From: Scenedesmus sp. ARA3
Lineage: Eukaryota; Chlorophyta; Chlorophyceae; Sphaeropleales; Scenedesmaceae
Assembly (NCBI GenBank): GCA_004335835.1
Contig: RWJK01000863.1
Location: 1-64,000 of the forward strand
Reading direction: 5' to 3'
DNA: 64,000 nt
A program made the position numbers and the translations under genes. How positions within the stretch are numbered: the first letter of the stretch is position 1; every line of letters starts with the position of its first letter. Below are positions 10,090-21,320 of this stretch, in pieces. The notes beneath the pieces were generated by a model that was given only the letters and a program-made list of their open reading frames with translations, did no database searches and had not been told where the DNA came from.

Positions 10090-12337
10090 GAACTTGTCAG
10101 CATCCAGCCAACACACTAGACTCGAGTCGTGGCTACATGCACCCTGCTGGCCCCTGCATGAACGGATGCTGCATTGCCACAACTGCAGTGCAAGAGTTCC
10201 AGCCAAAAGCTCATCAATAATGTTCGGAAGCCGGCACTTGCGTGGAGCTGTCACCGCTGCTTCATTCATGAACACTGCATCTCACCAGGATGTTGCGCTG
10301 GCCCTTCTTTGGCAGCTTGGGCTGCTTGGCCTGGAAGGCTGCTGCGTCCGCCTCAAAGCACGCCAGCAGCGCGCCAGCAGGCACACTACGCAGCAGCTGC
10401 AGCAGCACGGGCAGGCAGAGGCAAACAACCAAAACAGTTGAGTGTGTGATGAATGTGTGAGCCATAGCCTATGGCCAGGCCTATAGGCAGTACACTTGCC
10501 GGAGGACGGATAGGGAGTTTGTGCCATGTGACAGATACAGGAGGGAGCCACCAAAACGGGCACCCATAGCGAGCAACATTTGCATGGTTCACAGCCAAGC
10601 AGGGGTCAGGTGCTGTGCACGGTACACGCCGAGGGCTGCTGTGCTTGCCAGGTATGCATAGGTGCATCGTACCTCTAACACATGCTGTGCCTGCTGCAAC
10701 TGCTGCTGCTTCGGCTGCCTGGCTGCGGCTGCCATCATTGCTGTCAAACGCGTGTAACAGTCACCTAACCACGCAAGCACACCCCAGCTTCCAAGTGTGT
10801 TGCACAGCTTGCTGCTGCTGGCACACCCTACTATTGACCAACAAGCTGATCTGCCGGTGGTGGTGGTGGTGCTGCCGCTGCTGCTGCTGGCCCCCTGCTG
10901 CTCACCGCATCAGTCCCTGCCTTGACAGCTGCCTCAGCTGCAAGCTTGTCCATGAAAGCAGCAACAGCAGCAGGCAGCGCCACTGCGCCCTGCTCACGCA
11001 GCGGCAGCAGCGTGCAGTAGACAGCAACCTGCAGCACAGAAACATGTTGCACCAGAAACTGAGGCAGTCAGCAGCTTGCAGGAGAAGTGCAGGGCAGCAG
11101 GATGCAGGCTGCATCCCCAGCCTGCATCGTGCCATGATGAATGAAGCAAAGTACGCAGCAGGCAGCGCTTGAAAACACGCCTGAAGACTTATGCACCCGA
11201 GTGTGTGCAGCGTGCAAGGATACCAGTCTGAACAACTGGATGATGTCATTCAGCATGTACAACTGTCAACTGAACCTGTTGCTGATCAGGATGCAAAAGT
11301 GGACTCTCTCTGGCCCTGCAGCAGTGGCTAGTGGTGTTGCTGCTACTGCCACCGCAGCTGCATGGGTTTGCAGGGAACAGTGCTGCTGCTACTGCCACCG
11401 CTGCTGGTACATAGGACGCATGTGACCACTGCAATACCAACCTGCTGCCAATCTTACACTACACGGCCAATTATGCCATTGCTGATGCACCTCCTGCTGC
11501 AGAGCCGCTTGCAAGTTGCACCAAACACGCTGGCTCACAGCGGCATTACATGCAGTCATGCTGGCACACTTGCAGGAAGCACAAACCAGCACAAGCAGGC
11601 TCAGCACTCACGTCTGCCAGCGAGATGCTGCTTCCTGCAAGCAACCCTCCGCTCTTGCTCAGCTGCGCGTCCAGCTCAGCAAGTGCTGCTGCTGCTGCTG
11701 CATCGCCTCCTGCAAACACAGCTGGCCGCAGCTGCCCCGCCTCCCACTGAAGCCAGTGGTCCACAGCTGCTGCTGCTGCGCTGTCTGCTGGAGCAAGAGC
11801 GCTGCCAGAGCCTGTGATATCAATGGAGCAGCCATTTGCAGCAGGGCGTGAGGAGTGGCGGTTGGCAAAGCAGCAGCACATACGTGCTGGGAGTGCAGGG
11901 GCCTATTACATCTAGCGCATGCAAGCATGATGGAGACATATAGGATAGTTGTGAGAACAACAAGTTGTATGCAATAAAGCTTAACAAAAGTGACATGCTG
12001 CTGCATGGCATGCAGCAGCAGTGATAACCGCAGCTACTGCAGGCTGCTGTTAGCTGCTGTGTGCCTGCTGCACCAGTATACGACTCACACACATTGCACA
12101 GCCTATGAGGATTGAGTGCACCAAAGACATACCAAGGACATAAAGGGCCGCCGCATTTGGCTCCGATAAGCTGACACCTTCTGGGGTGTTCAAGCACAGA
12201 GAGGGTGTCCCGAAGAGGTTGATGGGTTCCTGCCCGGCAGTGGCTGCCTTTATATCAATGCTCGCATTTGCAAATGCTGCAGCGATGCTGGTTTTCAGTG
12301 CCTGAGCATCACCCGGCCGAACCACCAAGGTGGCCAT
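1875..12337 (-). CDS. Methionyl-tRNA synthetase, cytosolic type, with GST-like N-domain and C-terminal EMAP II domain
   Basis: Charges tRNA-Met with methionine using ATP. Seventeen exons (minus strand): 12133-12337, 11612-11811, 10906-11028, 10286-10396, 9897-10058, 8923-9038, 8211-8364, 7314-7520, 6750-6925, 6195-6379, 5651-5816, 5104-5236, 4685-4814, 3253-3744, 2874-3031, 2425-2526, 1875-2003. They give 982 aa. Residues 1-176 resemble a GST-like domain (thioredoxin-like half, then a helical half with WLQWE and SISLAD). The class I core has PHLGN (HIGH motif, 225-229), [19 protein letters not shown], a zinc knuckle (CPKC...CDKC) and KFSKS (KMSKS motif, 539-543). An anticodon-binding helix carries [11 protein letters not shown] linker with Ala and Lys runs precedes an EMAP II/Arc1p tRNA-binding domain (about 815-982, starting DIRVG). 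Exon phases all agree. Introns contain many copies of exon edges, listed separately. Exon 4's acceptor is the least certain. Confidence 0.93.
2085..2138 (-). repeat. Exon echo: 5' edge of MetRS exon 17
   Basis: Near-copy of the acceptor and first about 14 codons of the last exon ([15 protein letters not shown] on the minus strand). It lies upstream of the real exon at 1875-2003 and carries a stop codon after VFE. Confidence 0.8.
2264..2267. other. Assembly gap (NNNN) in a C-rich run
   Basis: Four Ns sit after CCCCCCC, inside the intron between MetRS exons 16 and 17. No coding sequence is lost. Confidence 0.99.
2318..2675 (-). repeat. Exon echoes flanking MetRS exon 16
   Basis: A diverged copy of the exon's 3' part (DEQL-like, about 2318-2360) lies downstream of exon 16 (2425-2526). 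A short copy of its acceptor edge (about 2640-2675) lies upstream. Both are on the same strand as the gene. Confidence 0.6.
3785..4112 (-). repeat. Three exon echoes: 5' edge of MetRS exon 14
   Basis: Copies at about 3785-3860, 3925-3992 and 4062-4112 each encode [14 protein letters not shown] on the minus strand, with the acceptor retained. All lie upstream of the real exon 14 (3253-3744). Confidence 0.9.
4358..4560 (-). repeat. Two exon echoes: 3' edge of MetRS exon 13
   Basis: Copies at about 4358-4425 and 4478-4560 repeat [16 protein letters not shown] with the donor. Both lie downstream of exon 13 (4685-4814). Confidence 0.9.
5308..5560 (-). repeat. Exon echoes of MetRS exons 12 (5' edge) and 11 (3' edge)
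   Basis: About 5308-5345 copies the start of exon 12 (ALVLVAK). About 5508-5560 copies the end of exon 11 ([13 protein letters not shown]) with the donor. Both sit in the one intron between these exons. Confidence 0.85.
5866..6100 (-). repeat. Two exon echoes: 5' edge of MetRS exon 11
   Basis: About 5866-5962 is a strong copy encoding [18 protein letters not shown] with acceptor. About 6030-6100 is an older copy. Both are upstream of exon 11 (5651-5816). Confidence 0.88.
6440..6530 (-). repeat. Exon echo: 5' edge of MetRS exon 10
   Basis: Copy of [17 protein letters not shown] with its acceptor, upstream of the real exon 10 (6195-6379). The surrounding intron sequence is duplicated too. Confidence 0.9.
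7183..7245 (-). repeat. Exon echo: 3' edge of MetRS exon 8
   Basis: Near-perfect copy of [15 protein letters not shown] plus a donor, downstream of exon 8 (7314-7520). Confidence 0.9.
7763..8105 (-). repeat. Three exon echoes: 3' edge of MetRS exon 7
   Basis: Copies at about 7763-7810, 7908-7955 and 8080-8105 repeat the zinc-knuckle end of exon 7 ([14 protein letters not shown]) and its donor. All lie downstream of exon 7 (8211-8364). Confidence 0.9.
8430..8640 (-). repeat. Exon echoes: 5' edge of MetRS exon 7
   Basis: Copies at about 8430-8505 and 8568-8640 repeat [16 protein letters not shown] and similar, upstream of exon 7. Acceptor-like AG is retained in part. Confidence 0.85.
8790..8850 (-). 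repeat. Exon echo: 3' edge of MetRS exon 6
   Basis: Diverged copy of the FGCS...GRTPT segment with a donor-like CTCGCC, downstream of exon 6 (8923-9038). Confidence 0.75.
9190..9445 (-). repeat. Three exon echoes: 5' edge of MetRS exon 6
   Basis: Three copies of about 90 bp, each ending in GCAGGCCCTCCTCC or similar followed by an acceptor, lie upstream of exon 6. Their flanking intron blocks (GTCTGCAGCCGCCAC) are co-duplicated. Confidence 0.85.
9520..9830 (-). repeat. Three exon echoes: 3' edge of MetRS exon 5, in a higher-order repeat
   Basis: Copies at about 9523-9585, 9641-9706 and 9760-9825 repeat CGTDEYG-ATETKVW with the donor, downstream of exon 5 (9897-10058). The stretch 9604-9706 matches 9853-9955 at a 250-bp offset, including intron sequence. 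Confidence 0.9.
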
Positions 12338-13422
12338 CTTGCAACGACACAAATTCCTGAGTCGAGAGCCTTTGAGGGATGGCTCAACCCAAATCACAAC
12401 CAAAATAAACTCGTTATTTACAAGGATCAGGCAGAGGAAACAAGACCACTTGAAAAACAACACTGATGTTTAGGGGTGCAGGTCTTAGGGTTCTGCTGGG
12501 TGTTGGAGCTGCCTTGTTGATGCTTCCGGACTGCGATGCCCTTATACTCGCATGCTCGTGACTAGGTGACAAGTATCAGGTGTCAACACATCACACAGTA
12601 ACACTACTAACATGTGGTTGTACATGTGCTGACGCACGGTTCGGGAGTCACAGCAGCAAAGGTGCCTGGTCAGCAACGGCTCTGTTTCGCCAGCAGTTGC
12701 CTTTGCACCTTATTGAAGAAGTAACATAGTTCCAATTACGCCCTCCTGGCCTGCTCCTGGGTGTTGGCTCCCAGTTGTGGGGTGGTCAGGCACCTGCCGT
12801 TTTGATAAGGTACGAGTTCACAGAGTAGCAAGCTCCATCGCTCAAAGATTGACTAGAAACTGCTCGATACGCTCTGCTGTGCTGGCCAGCACCGCGGCTG
12901 GGCATGACCAGGCCACACCCTCGAAAAACCCAACCCAACGAGGCTGACATCATGCTATGACTCGATGTTTGGGTTCTGCTGGAACACCTGCAGACCTAAG
13001 GATTGAAGGCATCATTTCAACATCAAGGGCTGCAGGGCAGCTGTAGGGCACACACAGAGTGGGCAGGTGGGTTGCTGTGTTGGCTGTGTACACAACCGCC
13101 AGTCTGTAACAAGGTGAACCCCTTTGTGTTGCTTGTGCCACACTCTCCCAAGTCGCAGCATAATCAAGGTCAACAGGACACGTCATAGTGTCACAAGCTC
13201 TGTTATTTTACGCTCAGCATATGCATGGGCAGGCTAAGACTGTGGTTGCAGGCTGTTGTGACCTGTCCCCTCGCCCCCAAGTACTGTCTCCTTACCACGT
13301 TATCACCACCCTTCCACCCACTGCAACTCATCGCCTAAAAATCACAGGCTATGAAGTTGGTGTAGCCTGCACCAGCCAGCAGCAGGGCAGGCAGCTGCAG
13401 CAGCAGCGGCACGCCAGGCAGC
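12338..13422. promoter_or_regulatory. Divergent promoter region between MetRS (-) and SAWADEE-MBD gene (+)
   Basis: This 1.1-kb gap separates two divergent start codons, so both promoters must lie here. Base composition is less repetitive than the genes. No TATA box or known element is convincing. Confidence 0.6.
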
Positions 13423-15240
13423 ATGGCAAACGCTGCGCCTGCTGAGCTGCCGTCAATCGAGGCAGTCAGCGACTGGGATGGCAGCTGGTATGACGTTGAC
13501 CTGGTGCGGTCAGCAGTGGTGCGCCAAAGGGAGCACTATGGAGTCAAGATTGTGTACCAGTAAGTCTGGTGCATGCAAACATACCACGCCTGGTGTGCTC
13601 TAGCAGCTCACAGCAATGGGTGGGGGGCACAGCACGCAGCAGATGCAGTTCCTGCAAGAAGGCCTGGTTGACTTGACTGAATGCTGTCAAACATTTTATC
13701 TGCTTTTTGGTCGGTTGTATGTTCTCCATAGCTGCTGCATGGATGAAGCAGAAGCTGACGCGGCAAAGCTGGTGTCCCACAACAGCGCTCTGACACGTGC
13801 TCCACGACAACCTTTTCTGATGTGGCGTTTGCACCTACGCTTCACTTCAAAGGGGGTACTGGCATTTTCCAGTCTGTGCTGCTTCTGTGCACACATTTTA
13901 TGTCACCTAGTGCTGATTAATTCTGTGCTTGTTTGTTTACAGGGAAAGTGAGGAAGAGGACTTTGACGTGATGTGGCCACACGAATTTGCCAGGCGCCTG
14001 CGCAACTCCTGCCAGTGAGTGGCCGCATGCTAAGGCAGCGGCACCGGCAGCGCAGCTGCACGAAGCAGCACCAGCGGTGGCGGCTGCGGCTGTAGCAGCA
14101 GCAGCAGGAGCAGCAGGTGCTGCTTCTGTATGCAACTGTGCGGTGTGCATGGTGCGTTGGTGTGTAGATGTGTCTGATGCCTTGAAACAGCGGCAGCCTG
14201 CAGGGCTGGCCTGCCTCATCAATCGCCCCGCAACAAGCAGCACCATGCTCACAGGCACACCATGCTGCTGCTGCTGCTGTGCAGGCCTGTGCAGGACAGC
14301 GAGTGCCGCAAGCTGCAGCCCGGCACGCGCGTGGTGGTGCTGGTCAAGTGGCCCGGGCGGGACGAGCAGAAGTACTACGACGCGGAGATTGTCAGCGCAG
14401 ACTTCACTGAGCATGGCCAAGGTAGGCGTTAGCATGGTGTTGATGCCTTTGAATGCATGTTCCTGTTAACTGCCTGAGCTGCCAAGCAGGCAAGCGTGTA
14501 CTCATGACAGAGAAGCAGCTGCGCAGCATCCAGCAGCCACAATCGCGCTCGCGCTCCTTCTGCATTATGAGCACAGCGCTGCATGGCGTGCTGGTGCGCA
14601 TGCAGCTATGTGCCACCAATGTCACACCTGTACGCGCCCATGCACCCACTGTGCCCTGCCTATGGTGTGCCACCAATGTCACCCTGCATGCGCCCTTGCG
14701 CCTGATGTGCCCTGCCTATGGTGTGTGCAGATGAAGGCGACTGCAGCTGCACCTTCAAAGTGAAGTATGTGTACGGCCACGAGCCACGCGCCAATCAGGT
14801 GAGCTGCAGCAGCTGCAGCAGTGATGACGCGTGCTGCTGCAGGTGCCAGTTGCCAGTGTCCACATACCGTGTTTGCACGCTCGCCTGCTGCAGCAATCAC
14901 CTGCATGGTGATCTACGCCGCTTGCGATCTGCTTGAGAGATGACAGCAAACACGCTATGTTCATGCACAAAGACGCAACAGTGCTTGCCACGCCATGTGT
15001 CCATGTCACTGCTCTGTGTGTTCAGCAAAGCCACCAGCGCTGCATGCCAACATCAATGCCTGCGCTGTGCACATGCTGCTGCTGCTGCCAGGAGGGAGAG
15101 TTCCTGGCGCCTGTCAACAGCCGCGTGAAGATCGATGACATGTGCTTCCCCGGAGGCCCAGCGCTAGCGCACCCCGTGGTGCTGCAGTGGCTGCGCCAGA
15201 TCAGCGAGCTCAGCGCGGCACACCCGCCACAGCACCCGCC

Positions 15241-15272
<32 letters not shown>

Positions 15273-18200
15273 GTGAGGTGGCGGCAGCAGCAGCGGGGCA
15301 GGGCCAGGAGCCGCCGCAGCAGGCGCAGCAACAGGAGGAGGGAGTAGCAGCAGGAGCTGCTGCGTATGGGCAGCAGCAGCAGCAGCAGTCGAAGGCAGGG
15401 CTGTTCACTATCAGCTCCAAGTCTGGATCTGCTGCTGGCACGGAAGCAGCGCGGCAGCACATCTTGAGGCAGGCCATGGCGGCTGCGCAGCAGGCAAAGC
15501 CGCAGGCACCACAGCAGCAGCAGCAGCCTGCTCCTGGTAGTAGTGCTGCTGCAGCAGGCGCCGCTGCCAGCCAGCCGGCAGCGGCAGCAGCACCTGCACC
15601 ACCACAAGCAGTTGCTCCACCAGCAGCCAGCGCAGCAGCAGGAGCTGCTGCAGCTGCCGCTGCAGCTGCAGCTGGCCAAGTGACGCCGAGTGCTTCGCCA
15701 GCTGGGAAGCTGCCACTTACTCCAGCAAACACGCCAGCAGCTGCAGCGCTCAAATTGCCAGCTACTCCAGCAAACACGCCGGTAGCTGCAGCACAAGCAG
15801 CAGCACTGGCTGGCGCAAAGCGCCCGGCGCCTGCAGCAGCTGTTGCTGCAACAGCACAGGGTGCTGCGGATGCAGCAGCAGCAGCAAAGCGGCCGCGGAC
15901 GGGTACGCAATATATGACCCAGGAGCAGGTGGTTGCCGCGCTGCAGATGCAGCGCCAGCATCAGCGGCAGCAGCAACAGCAGCAGCAGCAGGCGGCTGCG
16001 TTCCTGACAGCTGCTGTGAATGCTGTGGCGTCCGGCAAGCCTGTGCAGCTGCCTGCAGGCATGCAGATGGCGGTGGCAGGCATGCAGCAGCAACAGGCAG
16101 CTGCAGCTGCTGCAGCAGGTGCACCAGGCAAGTCAGCTGCGCAGCAGCAGCAGCAGACAGGTGCTGCTGGAGCCAAACCAGTGCAGCAGCAGCAGCAGAA
16201 GGCTCCACAGCAACAGCAGCAGCCTGGTACTATCACTTTCCAGCAGCTGCAGCAGCTGCAACAGCAAGCTATGAAGACGGTAGCACAGCAGCAACAGCAG
16301 GGGGCCAAGTCTGCCGCTGCCAGTGCTGGCACTGCAGCACTGCAGCAGCAGCTGCAGATGCACATCATCAGGCAAATTCAGCAAGTTGCAGCAGCCAAGG
16401 CTGCTGCAGATGGAAAAGCAGCTGCCAACGCAAAAACATCCAGCCCTGGGCAGCAACCAGCACAGCAGCAGCAGCAGCAGACGCCGCAGCAGGCCCAGCA
16501 GCACCAAGCGCAGCAGAAGATTCTGCAGCAGCTGATGCTGCAGACGCAGGTGGCTGCCGCGCATCAGCAGCAGCAGCAGCAGATAGCAGCTCTGCTGACG
16601 CAGCAGCGGCTGCAGCAGCAGGCGCAGCAGCAAGGAGCAGGCGCGCAGGCTCGGCAGCGCAAGCGCGCGCAGCCTGCTGCTGCTGCTGCTGCCGGCGCTG
16701 CGCCGCCAAAGCAGCCGGCGCGCCAAGCTGCCGGCGAAGGCGCACGCGGTGGCGCAGCGCGTGCTGCTGCTGCCGCTGCTGTTGCTGCTGCGGCTGCTGC
16801 TGCTGCCTCGGACTCTGGCGGCAGCAATGACGAGGGCAGCCAGCAGCAGCAGCAGCAGCAGCACGCTGACGGCAGCACTGCAGCAGCAGCCGGCAACGAT
16901 GAGCTCGCAGGGGAGATGCCGGACGACCTCACAGATGCGCAGCGGCGCTACTTCATTGAGAACAGGCAGGGCAAGCCCACTGCGTGGCTGAAAGGGGAGG
17001 AGCACGGCTTTCCTAAGGGCTGGTACATCATCGAGCGCACGCGCGTTGCAGGTGAGGGCGAGAGGGCGGTCAGTTGCATGTGAGGGTTCAGGCGGGTTGC
17101 AGCTGCAGTGCCTGCTGCTGCTGCTGCTGCTGCAGCAGGTTGGGCTGGTGGTGTGCGCTTTGGCATGTGCCGCGTGAATCTGGCTTGCTGTGCTGCAGCT
17201 GAACATGCAGTAGCTTCAGTTGTGAACACTGCAGCTTGTACAATGCAGTTGTGCAGCGTTGCTGCAATACTCTGCCATCCCTGATAATCTACTTATCTCT
17301 GAGATATGTTCTTGTTGCGCAGGCGCCAGCCAGGGCACTAAGGACCGCTACTACCTGCCGCCTGACGGCCGCATTGTGCGCTCGCGCGGCGAGGCAATGG
17401 CGCGCATTGGGGAGCTGGAGCGCTTCGGGCTGCTGGTGGACGCGGCAGCAGAGGCATGGGAGCACGAGACGCAGGTAGGCTATATTCAAAAGCTTCCTGG
17501 CAACATACAATTATATAACACTGTTATTACGCAGCGAAAAGCCAGTCAACATACCTGAGCACAGAATGCGACAGCAGCAGGTCCAAGGTACGGCAGGCCT
17601 AGTCAGTTTGTGTGGGTGTGGGTGTGGGTGAGGCCGGGGCAGGGGGTGGGCAGCATCGGGGAGCTGGAGCGCTTGGGGCTGCTGGTGGACGCGGCGGCTG
17701 AGGCCTGCGAGCAGGAGACGCAGATGGGAATCAATGAATTTCGGTGATAAATGCAAATGCCTGCAGTTGTTTTTTTTGTTTTGCCGCCTCAGGCCATGGA
17801 TTGGCGGACAGCTGTGTGAATACTGCTGCACGTCAGTGAAGATTGCAATGCTTGAAGGCGCCACTGCTGCTGTCTGCTGATGCTGATGCCACCATGCTGC
17901 TGCTTCTGCAGTTGCCGGGGGGTGCCAGTGACCTGCAGGGTGCTGCGCTGCTGCAGCACGCGGGCAAGGTGCAGTCTGCCGTGATGATGGCGCTCAATGA
18001 GCACAACACAGTGGCGCATGCGGTGAGCCACAGCTGCTGTGGCTCCTGACTAGCTGGCTTGCAGTCTGTGCGGCACAACCAGCAAGTTGCAGTCCACATA
18101 CACTAGCATCACAAGCTCTGCTGAAATGGCTTCAATTGTGACATCACATAACCCATGATACGGATGCTGTATGCAAGCAGCAGCAACCTTCGCTGCTTCA

Positions 18201-20338
18201 ACCTCCCTGCCCACCATTTTGCGCTTTTTTTGCCTGCTGCTGCAGGCCAGCCTGCCGCTGCGGCTCTCCGACATCACCAAGATGGCCGCCCTGCACAGCG
18301 ATGGCACGCTGCGCTTACTACCAGCAGCCACCAGCAGCCTTTACGCCACAGCAGCAGCACACGCGGCCAGCCACGTGCAAGAAGGCCGGCTCACTGCAGA
18401 GCAGGCCACCCATCTGCTGGCCTCACTTGCAGTACTGCTGGAGGTGCCTGGAAACGAGGATGATGCCCGTGCTGTGCTGGCAGGAGTACCTGGTGCAGGC
18501 GGTACCCTGGCTGTAGCAACTGCCGGCAGTAGTCCTGGCAGTATGGGAGGGCTACTGCCGCCGCCTGCACCAGGCAGCTTGGCGGCTATCATGGCTGGAG
18601 TAAGGGGTGGGGCTGCGCCGCATAAGCCGGGCAGCGTGCTGCGGCATCAGCAGCTGGCGTTACTAAGCGCAGAGCAGCGCGCGCAGCAGATGCAGGACAG
18701 CGTTGTGGCGCGTGTGAAAGGCTGGCTGGGCTGCAGTCCTAGCCAGCTGAATGGGTATTCGGAGCAGCTTGTGGCACATGAGGTGCAGCTGAAGCAGCAG
18801 CGGCAAGTGGCGGTGGCTGCGGCTGCGGCGGCGGCGGCGAGTGCTGCTGCGGCAGCATCTGCTTCTGCTGCCGCGCCGGCGCCAGCAGCAGCTGCTGGTG
18901 GAGTTGAGGCTGTTGCTGCTGGTGATGAGGCGGCGAAAGATGCTGCTGGGCAAACTGCAAAACCCACAGCAGATGCACCAGAGGCAGCAGATGATGGTGA
19001 GTCAGCTGGGCCTGAGGCCATGGACGTGGACCAGCCTGCAGCAGCAGCTGGCAGCAGCCAGCCGGATGCCGCAGCTCCTGCCGCCCCAGCATCTGCAGAT
19101 GCACCAGCAGCAGCACCTTCAGGTCCAGCTGCTGCAGCAGAAGGTGCAAATGCTGCATCTGCAGGGGTGACAGAAAAGGCGTCAGCAGCGCCGGACATGC
19201 AGCAGCAGCAGCAGCAGCAGCAGCCGGATGCAGATCAGGAGATGGAGGATGCAGAGGCAGCACAGCGGCAGCGCATTGTGGCTGCTGTCGTCGCTGCCGC
19301 CTTCAAGTCCGTGCTGCAGCAGCACGCACGGGAGGCAGCCGCACAGCAGCGCGAGGCGCAAGCGCTTGCCGCACAGAAGCTGGCGCAGCAGCAGCAGCAG
19401 CTCACCCACCAGCTGGATGACGCGCTGCTGGTGCTGCATGCTGAGCTGGCAAGCATGGCCCCTTACAGGCACCACCTCACGCCAGCCAATGCAGCAAAAG
19501 TTGCAGCAGTGCTGGAGCTGCTAGGACTCCCAAAGCTGCACGAGTGGCCGCCAGGGGTACCTGTACCCCCTAGCAGTAGTGGCGCAGCAGGGTCCGCAGC
19601 AGCAAGCCCCGCAGGGCCGCGCAGTGCGAATGGATTTATGGGTGCTGATGCTAACACGCCTGTTGCTGTGCTGAATGTGAGTCCCGGGAAGCTGCCAGTG
19701 CTAACGCTGCCGCCGGCAATGCAGCAGCAGCTGCGCCGGCAGGCGTCGCAGCAGCACCAGCAGCAGTATCAGCAGGCGGCGGCAGCGATGGCGCGGCAGC
19801 ACTCTGGGGAAGCAGCAATGCACCGGAATGCAAGCCCGCAGCAGGTGGCAGCCATGCAGCAGCAGCAGCAGCAAATGCTACAGCAACAACAGCAGCAGCA
19901 GCAAATGCTACAGCAACAGCGGGGGCCACCGCCAGCAGGTGCGCAGGCCATGCGACAGCTGCCACCTGCGCAGCAGCAGCAACTGCAGCAGATGCATGCG
20001 CAGCAGCAGCAGGCCCGGCAGCAGCAGCAGCAGCAGCAGCAAGCTGGGTCTGGGCCTGTGCAGGTGTCTGCTGGAGGGCCTCCTGCTGCAGCAGCAGCAG
20101 CAGCACAATTGCCTGCATCTCGTGGGCCTGGCAGGCCTAAGGTGCCTGCTCTTGACAGCATTGCCCATGGCCAGGCGTTAGTAACGCAGATGATCCAGCA
20201 GCTGCGGCAGATCGTGCCTCCGCCAGCGATGACTGACGCGCAGCGGGAGGAGTTCAGACGCGCAGCGATGGAGGCGCAGGCTAATCGGGCAGCCGCGCTG
20301 GCACACCAGTTGCAGCAGCAGCAGGCACAGATCGCAGC

Positions 20339-20372
<34 letters not shown>

Positions 20373-21118
20373 GCTGGGCAGCGACAACATGTGGATGCGC
20401 CTGCAGCTGGCGCGCAGGGCGCTGCTGCAGCAGCAGCTGCTGCTGCTGCTGGCTCCCGTGCAGCTCACCCACAGCAGCAGCAGCAGCAGCCGGGGCATGG
20501 CCCCTCTCCCTCCATGTCTAGGAACCCCTCTGCTGGTGCTCAGTCATCACTGCAGCAGCAGCTGCCGCGGCACCTGCAGTCGCTGCCGCAGGTGCAGCAT
20601 GCGCTGCAGCAATCTCAGGTGCAGGCCACACGGGCTGGCAGTGGGGGGTTGACCCCTGGCCAGGTGGTGTCACCAGGAGCTGGAGCACCCCCTGCAGCTG
20701 CAGCAGACCGGCCGGCGGCAGCAGCAGCAGCAGCAGGCCAGCCACCCTCGGGGCAGCGTCCTGCAGCAGCAACGAATGCGGCCAATGCGGCTAATGCAGC
20801 TGTGGGAGGGGTGCCGCGTAGGTCGCCGTCTGGTGGGCAGCTGCAGCAGATGGTGCGGCCGCCTGCCCAGGGAATTGCCCTCATGCCTGGTGGGGTGATG
20901 CCAGCAGGTGTCATGACACCGTATGGCTTTGTGCCTGCTGCTGCGATGCAGCAGGGCCAGGTGTACATACAGCTGCAAGGCATGCAGCAGCAGCAACAGC
21001 AGCAGCAGCGGCCGATGGTAACTACCCAGCAAGGGCCAGCAGCGGCAGCACCACAGCAGCAGCAGCAGCAGCGGCCGGTGGTGGTTACACAAGGGCCAGC
21101 TGCAGTCGCAGCACCACC

Positions 21119-21151
<33 letters not shown>

Positions 21152-21320
21152 CCCGCCTCTGGCTGTGCAGGAAGGGCCAGCTGCTGCGGCACCTCCACAG
21201 CAGCAGCAGCAGCAGCAGCAACCGCCCCCTGCTTCCGCAGCTGCGCCAGTGTCTGCGGCTATGCCGCCATCAGCTGTAGCGCCTGCAGCGGCACCTGAGG
21301 CGATGGTTATTGATGGCTAG
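13423..21320 (+). CDS. Gln-rich chromatin reader with SAWADEE-like and MBD-like domains
   Basis: Eight exons: 13423-13559, 13943-14014, 14285-14421, 14731-14798, 15092-17051, 17323-17474, 17912-18022, 18246-21320. They give 1903 aa. Residues 16-155 resemble the SAWADEE domain of plant SHH1: WDGSWYDV near the start, a [17 protein letters not shown] block like the acidic 'GF..EEDEW' strand, SEC-x-x-L-x-x-G-T, and C-x-C-x-F-x-V-x-Y (CSCTFKVKY). Residues about 765-825 resemble a methyl-CpG-binding domain: GFPKGW, ERTRVAG, then [15 protein letters not shown] across the exon 5/6 junction. SAWADEE domains read histone H3 methylation and MBDs bind methylated CpG; a nuclear role in silencing is inference. 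The rest is Gln, Ala and Pro runs, typical of transcription co-regulators, and ends AMVIDG. The exon chain is certain in phase; the domain calls rest on motif reading only. Confidence 0.8.
14595..14730 (+). repeat. Intron-3 tandem duplication before exon 4
   Basis: Blocks containing TGTGCCACCAATGTCAC and TGTGCCCTGCCTATGGTGTG occur twice, about 50-60 bp apart, immediately before the exon 4 acceptor at 14730. Confidence 0.75.
17648..17728 (+). repeat. Exon echo: 3' edge of exon 6 (MBD region)
   Basis: Copy of [17 protein letters not shown] and the following codons, downstream of exon 6. The donor is changed from CAG-GTAGGC to CAG-ATGGGA, so this copy cannot splice. Confidence 0.9.

Noticed and set aside
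15022..20772. Long minus-strand frames opposite the SAWADEE-MBD gene (e.g. 15022-15777, 15164-16093, 16133-17206, 18647-19198)
   Set aside because: They are antisense shadows of CAG repeats, read as poly-Ala, poly-Cys or poly-Leu, without motifs or splice logic.
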